DNA of 64,000 nt, taken from Stentor roeselii. Lineage: Eukaryota; Ciliophora; Heterotrichea; Heterotrichida; Stentoridae. This document shows, in pieces, positions 20,397 to 29,489 of this stretch. Position numbers and translations under genes: made by a program. The stretch is from assembly GCA_006503475.1 (NCBI GenBank), contig RSEH01000249.1, forward strand, positions 1-64,000. Reading direction: 5' to 3'. Within the stretch, counting starts at the first letter, position 1, and each line of letters begins with the position of its first letter. The notes beneath the pieces were generated by a model that was not told where the DNA came from, made no database searches, and was given only the letters and a program-made list of their open reading frames with translations.

Positions 20397-23300
20397 TTAA
20401 TGATTCAATCTTTGAAAACCCCTTCCCATATTTTCCATCAATTCTTCAAGTCTTTCCAATTTATCTATAAATTCTTCTTTCATTCCCAAAACATTTTGAT
20501 TAACTTCATTAATTTTCCTCAATTGACTCTGTTCAAGATACTTGATTTTTCCCTGCCAATCTTTATTTCTAACTTCTTCAGCATCTTCAACTGCCGAGGT
20601 CACAACGAACAACAAATTTCTTCTATTATGTTTTTTTTTAAATACAAGAAAAGATGACTGAAATTCCAAAGCAAGTTCAACTTTTTCTTGTAAGTCAATA
20701 ACCTGCCAGTTAAGCATAAAACTATCATAAGTATCGCTGAGTATTGAAATTAAGAGATTAAGCATGAGAACAACATTTAATATTGTGACGATTGAAACAG
20801 CTAGAAAGATTAATAGTTCGTTTTTTTCATATTCTTCTTTATAAATTCCTGAAAAGTTTATTTCCCAGATGCTTTCAAATGCAATTAAAAATGACTTTCC
20901 TTGAAGGATGAAAATTATGAGACTGAAGAAGAGAGTTGAATAGAAAAATACTAAAAGAAAGAAAATCATTCCTTTAAATGACTCATAAATCAATTTGTTG
21001 TATAACCGAGTATTGTCAAAAACCTTTAAAGATGTGATACCTCTAATTCCTAATAAAACCGCCAGAATAAGCTCTTCTAAAAATGACCCGAATTCAAAAA
21101 AACTGGCAAATGACCAATAAATCACTAAAATAACAATAGAAATATCAACCCAATTTAAATTATCTTTAAAATATTCCATCTTGAATAAATAAATTTGAAT
21201 CATTTCAAATGTGATAGTTAAAAAATAGACAATCATGAAAGGAATATAAATCCATAGATTTGTCCTGCCATATCCACAACAAAACCCAAAAAGTATGACT
21301 TGTAAGATGAAAATTAAATGCTGAAGACGTACCCACCATTTCACCTCATTCCAGTTATAATCGACTATCTTTTGAATCAAATAAGTTTCAAAGATCTTTA
21401 AATTTTTACTGGCTTTTAATGATTTTAGTAACTCGATGTTTTCTAAGGAGAACGTTTGGATTGAAAGCGATATTGCAGAGTATTTTATTATTACTGGAAT
21501 TCTGTTATTGGCTTCTCTTTGGATTTCATCTTGGTTGATAGGTTCTGCGAGGTATAATGGATTTGATGATGGAGCTTCTAGTAATGGCTTTAATGGATCG
21601 ATTTTTGATGATATAAACTTTGGAGGGGTTTCGAGGATTAACTTGTTTAGTAGCAAAGGAACTTCTTTTAATGAAAGTTGGATTATTGAAGGAAATTCGT
21701 TTTGAATGCGGCTTAGTTGAAGGTTAAGAGATTTATCTGTTTTACTTATACTGATGAGATACTTCAAAAATATTTGAGTACATTTTATGTTATTTTTTTT
21801 AATTGAGTAAAAGATTGGAGATTTTCCAAATGAATCAATAGGTATCAATGGATGTTTACGATTTTGTAAAAGATTTTCTAATCCTAGTTCATGGCCATGT
21901 AAAGCTAGCATGTGAAGAACTGTTTGCGAGTATTTATTTATATTTACAAAAAAGTAGTCAAATGGAATTTCGTTGAGTCTTCCTGTCGATAGACAATTTT
22001 TAACAGCTTTAATATCGAATGCTGGTTTTTGGTATAGCTTTATTGAATTAGTATCAATGCAAGATTTGTTGATTTCTATCTTGAAATTGTTAGAATTTTG
22101 GTATTCAAGCAGTTCCTTAGTCATCTGATTTAATTTCAAAGGCCTAGGTAATTCAAACTCAATTCTTTCCGTTAATATTTCAAGTGTCAAATTCATGTAA
22201 TCATAATTCAAAATAGTAAAAGCCTCAATAATAATCCTTTGTGAAATATCAAAAACATTAAATCCCCATAAAGTACAAATAATTAAATATTTCGAATCAT
22301 TTGAGTAGATGATATAATCAATTTCATAATCCGTGGTAAATTCACAATAAAGACTCGCTTCATCTATCAAAACGATCTGATAATGAATTCTTGATAACGG
22401 AGCACAGATAAACTTTTCATCAACCGAGAATAAAAAAGGCTGATCAATAAAAAAACTATTAAAAAATCCAATCATTCTCCTTTCTGGAATATTCCATATT
22501 TCTAATATACCGTCCTGATACCCCAAAGCTATATACTTACCTTTGGATGAAAATTCAATTGCAAGAACCCCAATGTTCCTGAGTTGAAAATCATTTATCC
22601 ATTGGTCATTTGGAATATTCCAGACCTTAGCCCCATTATTAAACCCTGCAGCAACTATTCGACTATCAGGAGAAAATTTGCAAACATTTACAGGACCTTC
22701 ATTTGGATGTCCATTAAAATCAATAACATCTCTTGCATTCAAGTTTCTTTCTCGAATTAATTCAACTCTACCATTTTCGTATCCTAAAACAACATATTCC
22801 TGATTGCGAGAATAGTCAATCGAAGTGATTTCTTTATCTGGATTACTTTGATTTTCTGAAATTTTTCGGAAGTTCCAGTTGTTCAAGCCTCTATTTTGAA
22901 GATTTTGTATCACGTTATTCTCAATCTCTTCGAATTCCCATAATTTTAAAGAATCTGGTGAAAAACTGACTGCTGAATTGAAATTTCTTGAAAAAGCGAC
23001 TGATTCTTTTGGATTATTTTCAAAAAATTTTGTATTTTTCGATTTTTGTGTGATTCTATAGTTCAATATTTTGTTATTATTGCATAATATTAAAATACTG
23101 GATGAATCACGGCTAAAAAAGATTCTTTTTATTTGAATATTTTCAATTTTTTTAGTGAAAATGTTGATTTTTTCTGATAAATTCCAGATTTTTATCTCGT
23201 TTGCTGAAGTACTTGCAATAAAATTTCCATCAGGTGAGTATTTCACAGATTTAGAAGGAATTGAATCGCTAGTAAGAGTGTATTCTAAGCGTCTTTGTTC

Positions 23301-25829
23301 AATATTTAAAATTTTTATGGATTTATCTTCTGAGCCACTTACTATGAACTTCCCATTAGGTGAGTAGTCAACTGAAATTACTGCACGTGAATGGATGTTA
23401 AAAGTAATTGTTTTTTCACTTGTTGTAAAATCCCAGAGTATTAAAGTCTTGTCTTCTGATCCGCTTACGTAGGATTTACTGTCTGGAGAGCATGCCAAAC
23501 ACATCACAGCATTTAGATGTGCATGATGTGATCTTAAAACTCCCTGAATATCATTTCCAATTTCAACGTTCCAATATTGAATTATTCCTTCTTTTGAAGC
23601 AGTAATGATATGTCGATTATCAGTCATAAAAACAAGATCATTAATCGGTCTATTACAAACATTATAATCGAACCTACAGATGAGACTCTTTTTCTTAATA
23701 TCCCCGACGGCAAATATATTCTGATCAGGAATAATAAAAGCCATAAATTTCAAGTCTTTCGAGAGTGTAAAGCGAATATTTTCTAACATAAGCCTCTGAT
23801 TCCTTATATTATAATCCAATACCTGCAATTGATGGTAAACATTCTCAACAGCTAAATTAACATTTTTTATTTCTGTTAAATTTGAATCTTTTCGTTCAAA
23901 GTCCAAACTCCAGATATGAATTCTTCGGTCCTCATCACAGACACTTGCCAAAAAATCCTCGTCATTAGAGAGTGAAAGTCCTAAAACACGTGTTGCTCCT
24001 ACAAAAACTCTAAAATTATCACATCTTAATTTCAAGTTCCAGATAATTACCTCACCATTTTCATGTCCACTATACAAAAATGAACCATTATTCGAAAAAA
24101 TCACTGAAAAAGTACCATTGCTACAATCAATTGAAAAATTTTCGAAATTTTTCGTGGTTTTGAAGATGAAGATGTGACCTGATGGTGACTCTCCAGCAAT
24201 CCGAGACCCTGCAGCAAGCATTTCTCCGTTATTTGAAAAAGCAAGGACAGGAAAGATTCTGCGAGGTTGATATTCTTCGAAGAGCTGAACTTTTATCTTT
24301 GAGAGATAATCCCAGACCTCTATTTTCTGACCGTATGTTAAAGCGAAATATTTGAGGTTCGGTGAAAAAGAGATTGAGTTGATTGGCCTTCTGTTTATAT
24401 CTCGAGAGACTTTAGTACTAAGGTCGTTTTGATATTCGATGTTATTATCACTTATTTTCCAGAAGTGAACTCCATCATTTTCGGTTCCTATTGAGAAAAA
24501 ATTCCCATCAAATGAAAAAGAAGCTGAAAGAATGTTTGATTCTTGATTTTCTAGTTGAATTATTTGGTTTTTAGTGTTGTCTCTGATCATTAATGATCCT
24601 CCTACTGAACCACATGCTAATAAATTGGTGTTTTTTGTGAATGCGAATGATTTTAAGTCTCGTATTTGATTTGGTATCTGTATCGAGGTTTGATTATTTT
24701 TAGAGGGAAATTCTTGAAATTTGTAATTTTTACCAAGGGCTATGATTGAGTTTCTCTCGGTAAAGATTGCACCTTTTAAAGGGTTTTCAGATACATATAT
24801 TGCTTCTGGTTTGAATCTGTTCTTTAGTTTCCAGGTCCTGAGTTTCCCATTTAAATCCGCTGAAACAACAAAAGTTCCATTTTCAATAAATTCAGCGATT
24901 TTAACGGGACCCGAATGGCCAAACAAAGTCATTTCAGCTTGATTTTGATTTAAATCCCAAATTGTGATCGATTTATCTCTAGATCCAGAAACAAGACTGT
25001 TTCCATCAATAGAAAAAGCGACAGTTAAAACATCTGCAGAATGCCCTAAAAGAGTATGTCTAGCAACCCTTTCCGTGAAATCCCAAATTTTAATACTGCA
25101 ATCAGAAGAGCCACTGACAAGATAACCTTTATGAGGATGAAATGCGATGGAATTAACAGCATTTTCATGACCTTCTAAAGTAAGTTCAAGTCTTCGCTCG
25201 TTAAAATTCCAGATAATTATCCTCGAATCTGTTGATCCACCGGCAAGAAATTTTCCATCAGAGCTAAATTCAAGACAACGAATAATCCCGTGATTATGAT
25301 TAAACTGGAATTCATTATTACCCACAATTTCTTTTATTTTGATAGAATTTTTATCTGAGTCACTTGAAATTGCAACAAAAGTCTCATCAGGAGAGAATTT
25401 GATATCTCTGAGTACTCCTAGATTTTTAAAGGTCTTTAAAATAACATTTGGGTTAATGTTTATATTCCAGATCTCAACAGTGTTTATTCCTCCACAGGCT
25501 AGAAAATTCTTATCTGTTGAACAGGTTGCGACAATGACTGCCTCAGTGCAGGTCAATGTAAACCTTTCAGTTAGATCTGAATTAAGAACCCTAAGATTAT
25601 TGTTTGAACCTGTAATGATCAGAGAAGAATCTGAAGAAAAAGACAAAATCCTCGTGTTGTTATTTTCATTCAGATTGAAGATCTTATCTTTTTCTACCTC
25701 GTTTTCAATGGGTTTCTCTGCTAGACTCATAATGTAGTCTTCAAGTTTGGCTTCTTCAGTGAAGAAATGACGAGGTGCTGGAACCTCTACTGATTGATTT
25801 GTAAGAAGAGGAGACTGAAGCGCTGCCAT
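20397..25829 (-). CDS. Giant WD40-repeat/ankyrin-like/TRP-type cation channel, paralogue 2
   Basis: An 1810-residue uninterrupted frame with the same order as the gene at 11422-17178: about 21 WD-type repeats (residues ~55-1200), an ankyrin-like SFGKSPIFYSIKKNNIKCTQ segment, six hydrophobic helices with pore-like FESIWEINFSGIY, a TRP-type final helix VVLMLNLLISILSDTYD, and a short coiled-coil tail. The tail lacks the ~75-residue EKV heptad extension of paralogue 1. Conservation is best in the channel core and in DWxGKIKYLEQxQxRKIxEV after the last helix, and weakest in the middle propellers, so the duplication is old. The start MAALQSPLLTNQ resembles the other copy's MASNPSLSEILLQN. Ion and stimulus are unknown. 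Confidence 0.85.
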   Translation of the reverse strand: MAALQSPLLTNQSVEVPAPRHFFTEEAKLEDYIMSLAEKPIENEVEKDKIFNLNENNNTRILSFSSDSSLIITGSNNNLRVLNSDLTERFTLTCTEAVIVATCSTDKNFLACGGINTVEIWNININPNVILKTFKNLGVLRDIKFSPDETFVAISSDSDKNSIKIKEIVGNNEFQFNHNHGIIRCLEFSSDGKFLAGGSTDSRIIIWNFNERRLELTLEGHENAVNSIAFHPHKGYLVSGSSDCSIKIWDFTERVARHTLLGHSADVLTVAFSIDGNSLVSGSRDKSITIWDLNQNQAEMTLFGHSGPVKIAEFIENGTFVVSADLNGKLRTWKLKNRFKPEAIYVSENPLKGAIFTERNSIIALGKNYKFQEFPSKNNQTSIQIPNQIRDLKSFAFTKNTNLLACGSVGGSLMIRDNTKNQIIQLENQESNILSASFSFDGNFFSIGTENDGVHFWKISDNNIEYQNDLSTKVSRDINRRPINSISFSPNLKYFALTYGQKIEVWDYLSKIKVQLFEEYQPRRIFPVLAFSNNGEMLAAGSRIAGESPSGHIFIFKTTKNFENFSIDCSNGTFSVIFSNNGSFLYSGHENGEVIIWNLKLRCDNFRVFVGATRVLGLSLSNDEDFLASVCDEDRRIHIWSLDFERKDSNLTEIKNVNLAVENVYHQLQVLDYNIRNQRLMLENIRFTLSKDLKFMAFIIPDQNIFAVGDIKKKSLICRFDYNVCNRPINDLVFMTDNRHIITASKEGIIQYWNVEIGNDIQGVLRSHHAHLNAVMCLACSPDSKSYVSGSEDKTLILWDFTTSEKTITFNIHSRAVISVDYSPNGKFIVSGSEDKSIKILNIEQRRLEYTLTSDSIPSKSVKYSPDGNFIASTSANEIKIWNLSEKINIFTKKIENIQIKRIFFSRDSSSILILCNNNKILNYRITQKSKNTKFFENNPKESVAFSRNFNSAVSFSPDSLKLWEFEEIENNVIQNLQNRGLNNWNFRKISENQSNPDKEITSIDYSRNQEYVVLGYENGRVELIRERNLNARDVIDFNGHPNEGPVNVCKFSPDSRIVAAGFNNGAKVWNIPNDQWINDFQLRNIGVLAIEFSSKGKYIALGYQDGILEIWNIPERRMIGFFNSFFIDQPFLFSVDEKFICAPLSRIHYQIVLIDEASLYCEFTTDYEIDYIIYSNDSKYLIICTLWGFNVFDISQRIIIEAFTILNYDYMNLTLEILTERIEFELPRPLKLNQMTKELLEYQNSNNFKIEINKSCIDTNSIKLYQKPAFDIKAVKNCLSTGRLNEIPFDYFFVNINKYSQTVLHMLALHGHELGLENLLQNRKHPLIPIDSFGKSPIFYSIKKNNIKCTQIFLKYLISISKTDKSLNLQLSRIQNEFPSIIQLSLKEVPLLLNKLILETPPKFISSKIDPLKPLLEAPSSNPLYLAEPINQDEIQREANNRIPVIIKYSAISLSIQTFSLENIELLKSLKASKNLKIFETYLIQKIVDYNWNEVKWWVRLQHLIFILQVILFGFCCGYGRTNLWIYIPFMIVYFLTITFEMIQIYLFKMEYFKDNLNWVDISIVILVIYWSFASFFEFGSFLEELILAVLLGIRGITSLKVFDNTRLYNKLIYESFKGMIFFLLVFFYSTLFFSLIIFILQGKSFLIAFESIWEINFSGIYKEEYEKNELLIFLAVSIVTILNVVLMLNLLISILSDTYDSFMLNWQVIDLQEKVELALEFQSSFLVFKKKHNRRNLLFVVTSAVEDAEEVRNKDWQGKIKYLEQSQLRKINEVNQNVLGMKEEFIDKLERLEELMENMGRGFQRLNH

Positions 25830-25841
25830 TATTTTATAGAT
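25830..25841 (-). promoter_or_regulatory. TATA-like sequence abutting the start of channel paralogue 2
   Basis: The coding strand reads TATAAAATA immediately before ATGGC, matching the sequence before the paralogue's ATG. This hints at a conserved initiation signal. Function inferred from position and repetition only. Confidence 0.35.
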
Positions 25842-26081
25842 AATCTTTAGGAAGGAATTTAAATATGTCTATAGAAATCAATACAAGTTATTTTAGTTCT
25901 TATCTGACATCTAAGAACATCAACTAAAAAATCATCATATTTCATAAAAACTCTTCAATTTTCTCTCAAATAAAACTAAAAAAGCCAAATCTCTCCATAT
26001 CTAAAACCCCCTTAACACCCAAAATCCTAAAACTCTCTAATCTCCTCAATCCATCTCCAAAATTTCTAAAACCGATTAAAA

Positions 26082-27131
26082 ATGTCTGGAAATAACCTTC
26101 AATCAGTTCGTAAAAGACGACTATCACAACAAAACAGCGAACTTTATTTAACCCTTCTTCATCTTCAAGAGCTCATCACATCAAATGAGCCGAACTTCAA
26201 AGAATACCTTGACAAGTTGAAATATCTCTCATCTCAAGTGCAGCTTGAAAAAGAAATCGAATGCAGTTTCATTATAATTACCACTTCTTACATGATCCCG
26301 ACACTCTTAGCACCCTTATCTGAGACAACGACTGAGAAACTGAAAGAATTCATTTCTTTAAGCAAAGTTCTGTTGACCCAACTCTTTAATTTCTTTACAA
26401 AACCTTCAAAAGGGAAAATTCCTGCAAGTCTTTTGAATGACTCGTCAAATCTCTTGTCGGGGATTAGAGAGTTTTTTGCGGTTTCTTGTAAAAATCCTCC
26501 TGAGAAGGTAAAAGTTTTGTCGAAGATATTGTCCATGGTACCTTCTACGCCGTTTGAACTTTTACTTGTTTCTTTGAGTAATTTAATCACGGAAAATTCT
26601 GGATCGAATCTTTTTCCTTGTTTTATTAATGGAGCTAGTCCGTATCTTCCGGATTATTTCAGGAAACCTTATACTTTGGTGCTGGATTTAGATGAAACTT
26701 TGGTTCACCTAAAAGACAACAAAGTCTTCATCCGTCCAGGAGCTCAAAACTTCATAACAATAATGAGCGAGCACTACGAGTTAGTTCTTTTCACATCAGC
26801 AACCCCAACCTACGCTGACTACATAATGCAATTCATCGACCCAAGCCACCACATAAAGCTACGTCTTTACCGTCCTCACACAACAAAAGCTGATCCTTTT
26901 TCAATAAAAAACCTTCAAGACCTCGGGCGAGACCTAAGCAAAGTGATAATAATCGACAACTTAAAAGAGTCATTTTCCCTTCAACAAGAAAATGGTTTTC
27001 ATATAAAGTCCTGGACAGGTGACGACGAAGACACAGAACTTTCAAAGCTTGTAACAGGTCTCATCGAGATTCCTTATAAGAACTTCTCCCATGTGTCAGA
27101 AGGGCTTTTTTCTTTTTTGAATAATAAATGA
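26082..27131 (+). CDS. FCP/SCP-type HAD protein phosphatase (CTD phosphatase-like)
   Basis: A 349-residue protein. The C-terminal half is an FCP1-homology/NIF domain: LVLDLDETLVHLKDN around residue 205 carries the catalytic DxDxT motif, FIRPGAQNF and ELVLFTSATPTYADYIM follow the family order, and KVIIIDNLKESFSLQQENG supplies the second-aspartate region before the W-x-G-D-x-x-D-x-E-L end (SWTGDDEDTELSKL). The N-terminal ~180 residues are helical and unrecognised. Such enzymes remove phosphate from Ser/Thr, for example the RNA polymerase II tail or nuclear-envelope lipins; which target applies here is not clear. Nothing predicts a membrane segment. The TGA stop overlaps the first ATG of the APC10 gene, so the two genes have no spacer. 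Confidence 0.88.
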   Translation: MSGNNLQSVRKRRLSQQNSELYLTLLHLQELITSNEPNFKEYLDKLKYLSSQVQLEKEIECSFIIITTSYMIPTLLAPLSETTTEKLKEFISLSKVLLTQLFNFFTKPSKGKIPASLLNDSSNLLSGIREFFAVSCKNPPEKVKVLSKILSMVPSTPFELLLVSLSNLITENSGSNLFPCFINGASPYLPDYFRKPYTLVLDLDETLVHLKDNKVFIRPGAQNFITIMSEHYELVLFTSATPTYADYIMQFIDPSHHIKLRLYRPHTTKADPFSIKNLQDLGRDLSKVIIIDNLKESFSLQQENGFHIKSWTGDDEDTELSKLVTGLIEIPYKNFSHVSEGLFSFLNNK

Positions 27132-27766
27132 ACATGGATTTCATGGCTTCTCTCAGCAAGTCTTTTCAAGAATTCGGAGACCTTTTCAGTCATTCTGATA
27201 TGGAAGGCTTTCCTATTGACAGGCCGTATACGAAAACTCGATTCGCGTTGACTGGGAACTCGCAAAGAAGAGATATTAGTACTTTAGGCATTTGGACTTT
27301 GTCTAGTGCTAAGATTGGATATGGAGTTCAGCAACTTTTAGAAGATTCTTTAACTACTTATTGGCAAAGTGATGGAAGTCAACCGCATAGTGTCACTGTT
27401 TTTTTTCCGAGGAAAATGTATGTTAGTGAGTTTTGTGTTTATTTGGATTTCAAAAGTGATGAAAGCTATACTCCTAGTAAGATGAGCATTTTAATTGGAA
27501 ATGCTATTAATGAGTTGAGGGAAGTTCAAAATGTTGAATTGGAAGAACCTACTGGTTGGTACAATTTTTCATTGGGAAAGTTGAAAAATGGAGTAAATTG
27601 TCCGGTTAAGACTCATTATGTTCAGCTTGTTATTTTACAGAATCAGCATAATGGAAGAGATACTCACATAAGAAACATGAAAATTTTAGGGCTAAGGGAA
27701 GAACCTGTCATTGCTTTTCCAGCTTTTAATGATACCCGGTTTTCTAAGTATTCTATGATTAGATAA
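27128..27766 (+). CDS. APC10: Anaphase-promoting complex subunit 10 (Doc1)
   Basis: A 212-residue protein, about the family length. APC10 helps the anaphase-promoting complex recognise degrons together with its coactivator. The DOC-domain signatures are very clear: TYWQSDGSQPHSVTVFFPRK, KSDESYTPSKMSILIGN, EEPTGWYNFSL and NQHNGRDTHIRNMKILG, all close to the animal and yeast proteins. The protein ends in Met-Ile-Arg, the IR tail by which APC10 docks on the TPR subunit APC3/Cdc27. The first ATG (27128) shares four bases with the upstream stop (ATGA); a second in-frame ATG lies at 27134, two bases beyond the stop. Either could be used; the core domain starts later. Confidence 0.95.
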   Translation: MNMDFMASLSKSFQEFGDLFSHSDMEGFPIDRPYTKTRFALTGNSQRRDISTLGIWTLSSAKIGYGVQQLLEDSLTTYWQSDGSQPHSVTVFFPRKMYVSEFCVYLDFKSDESYTPSKMSILIGNAINELREVQNVELEEPTGWYNFSLGKLKNGVNCPVKTHYVQLVILQNQHNGRDTHIRNMKILGLREEPVIAFPAFNDTRFSKYSMIR

Positions 27767-28063
27767 GTTTAAATATAAGAAATGAAGATGGCTTAAAGAG
27801 ATCTAAACAGGATTTCAAAAAGGAATTTTTTATAATCATTATTAATAAATAAATCAAAAACAGTAAAAAAATCTTTTTATATCATTAAAAATTTCTACTT
27901 TACTTCACTTAATGTATTTTCCTTATGTCAAAAAAAAATTCCAGAAATAAACTTCGATTGTCTTAGTTTCTAATAATTAATCCAAACAGTTCTGGCCGAT
28001 AAAAATTCAACTCGATCGAGAATCTTAAATGATAAGTAATTTATTTACAGCTCTAAATATAAA
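27767..28063. other. Intergenic AT-rich spacer
   Basis: About 300 bp between APC10 and the kinase gene, AT-rich with poly-A and poly-T runs. No gene or repeat seen. The last bases before the kinase ATG read AAATATAAAATG, the TATA-like start context common in this window. Confidence 0.6.
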
Positions 28064-29479
28064 ATGTCAATTTTCCAAGATTTCGATGTCGATGTTAATC
28101 AAAGCGAGAAATTTTGGAATCAATTAGACTCTTTTACTCTAGTGGACATTACAGAAAACAAGCTTTTTCAATCAAGTTTAAAACTTAAAAAAACGAATGG
28201 TTTATGGAAAATAAGAACGATAATCCTGACCACAACGACTCTTTACTCCTGTAAGAAAAACACACAAAATCCAAAAAAGAAGTCGATAATATTATGGAAA
28301 ACTGTTGATGCATTTGAAGAACAAAACGATCAAGATTCTTCTGATCGTCGTTTTGTACTGAAAATTGGGACTAGAGTTACCGAAGAACTTTTTCTCGAAG
28401 ATTCTGAACTCCTAGAAACCTGGCTCAATGAACTTAGCAAAGTCAGTGTAATGACTGACTTCGAAGGTGATTTCGCTATTATCAAAGAAATCGGAAGCGG
28501 AAACTATGCTACTGTGCATCAAGTTACTGAGCTTTGCTCATTGACGGAGTATGCAGTCAAGATGGTTGACAAAGAAAAAGTCTTCTCAAGTTCACGTGGA
28601 GTTCATTCCATAATCAGCGAGATTCAAGTAATGCGAAGACTTTCTCACCCTAACCTCATAAATCTCCACAAAGTCTACGAAAGTGAATCCACCGTATATT
28701 TAATTTTAGACTACATGCCCGGCGGTAACCTATTCCAAAGAATCTTAAAAGTAATCCGTTATCCAGAAGATCTAGCAGCAAAGTTCATGTTAAACATGCT
28801 TTCAGTTCTAGACTACCTTGACAGCCAAAGCATATTACACCGTGATTTAAAGCCAGAGAACATTCTAATGTTTTCCCTCGAAAACCACGAAAACTTTAAA
28901 ATCGGTGACTTTGGCCTTGCCTGTCAAACTTCTGACACCCAGTCCCTTCGCTGTGGTTCTCCAGGGTACATCGCTCCAGAGATCCTAAACCAGCAGTCTT
29001 ACAACTGCAAAGCAGATGTTTTCAGTGCAGGGGTCCTTCTCTTTATTTTACTTTCAGGCCGCGCTCCATTTTACGGTCACAACGCGAATGAAATCATAAA
29101 AAAGAACCAGTCTTGTAGGATTTATTTTAATGGAGAAGAGTGGCAAGGTATCAGCAATGAAGGAATTGATTTAGTTGTAAAGTTGACTTGTGCTAATCCT
29201 GATCAAAGACCTTCTGCGAGTCAAGCTTTGAAACATAAATGGTTCAGTCTTAATGCATCGACTGGAAATTTTCAGTTGTTGAAACCTGTTGTTGGAAAAG
29301 TGCCTTTTGAAAGTCCGAAACATGGATTTTCTTGCTCTTTGATGCTTAGGATTAAGGAGGGAAGGGAAAAGGGAATCTTGCAGATGCAGCCTGAGGAAGA
29401 ACGTAAGATTTCTCAGGAACAGGTCGCTAGGGCTAGTGGAATTTTGAAGAAGTTGAGGCAGGAGGACAGTTTTAAGTAA
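28064..29479 (+). CDS. Ser/Thr protein kinase with N-terminal PH-like domain (CAMK-like)
   Basis: A 471-residue protein. Residues ~35-135 look like a pleckstrin-homology fold: short beta-rich stretches ending with an amphipathic helix LLETWLNELSKV. The kinase domain spans ~140-395. It has the glycine loop IGSGNYATV, the lysine in YAVKMVDKEKV, the catalytic loop ILHRDLKPENIL near 258, DFGLA near 283 and GSPGYIAPEIL at the activation segment. The helix pattern and the GSPGYIAPE loop fit the CAMK group. All catalytic residues are present. PH domains usually bring kinases to phosphoinositide membranes, which is an inference here. The C-terminal ~75 residues are basic and unrecognised. The next gene begins 10 bp downstream. 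Confidence 0.9.
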   Translation: MSIFQDFDVDVNQSEKFWNQLDSFTLVDITENKLFQSSLKLKKTNGLWKIRTIILTTTTLYSCKKNTQNPKKKSIILWKTVDAFEEQNDQDSSDRRFVLKIGTRVTEELFLEDSELLETWLNELSKVSVMTDFEGDFAIIKEIGSGNYATVHQVTELCSLTEYAVKMVDKEKVFSSSRGVHSIISEIQVMRRLSHPNLINLHKVYESESTVYLILDYMPGGNLFQRILKVIRYPEDLAAKFMLNMLSVLDYLDSQSILHRDLKPENILMFSLENHENFKIGDFGLACQTSDTQSLRCGSPGYIAPEILNQQSYNCKADVFSAGVLLFILLSGRAPFYGHNANEIIKKNQSCRIYFNGEEWQGISNEGIDLVVKLTCANPDQRPSASQALKHKWFSLNASTGNFQLLKPVVGKVPFESPKHGFSCSLMLRIKEGREKGILQMQPEEERKISQEQVARASGILKKLRQEDSFK

Positions 29480-29489
29480 TTGGATTATA

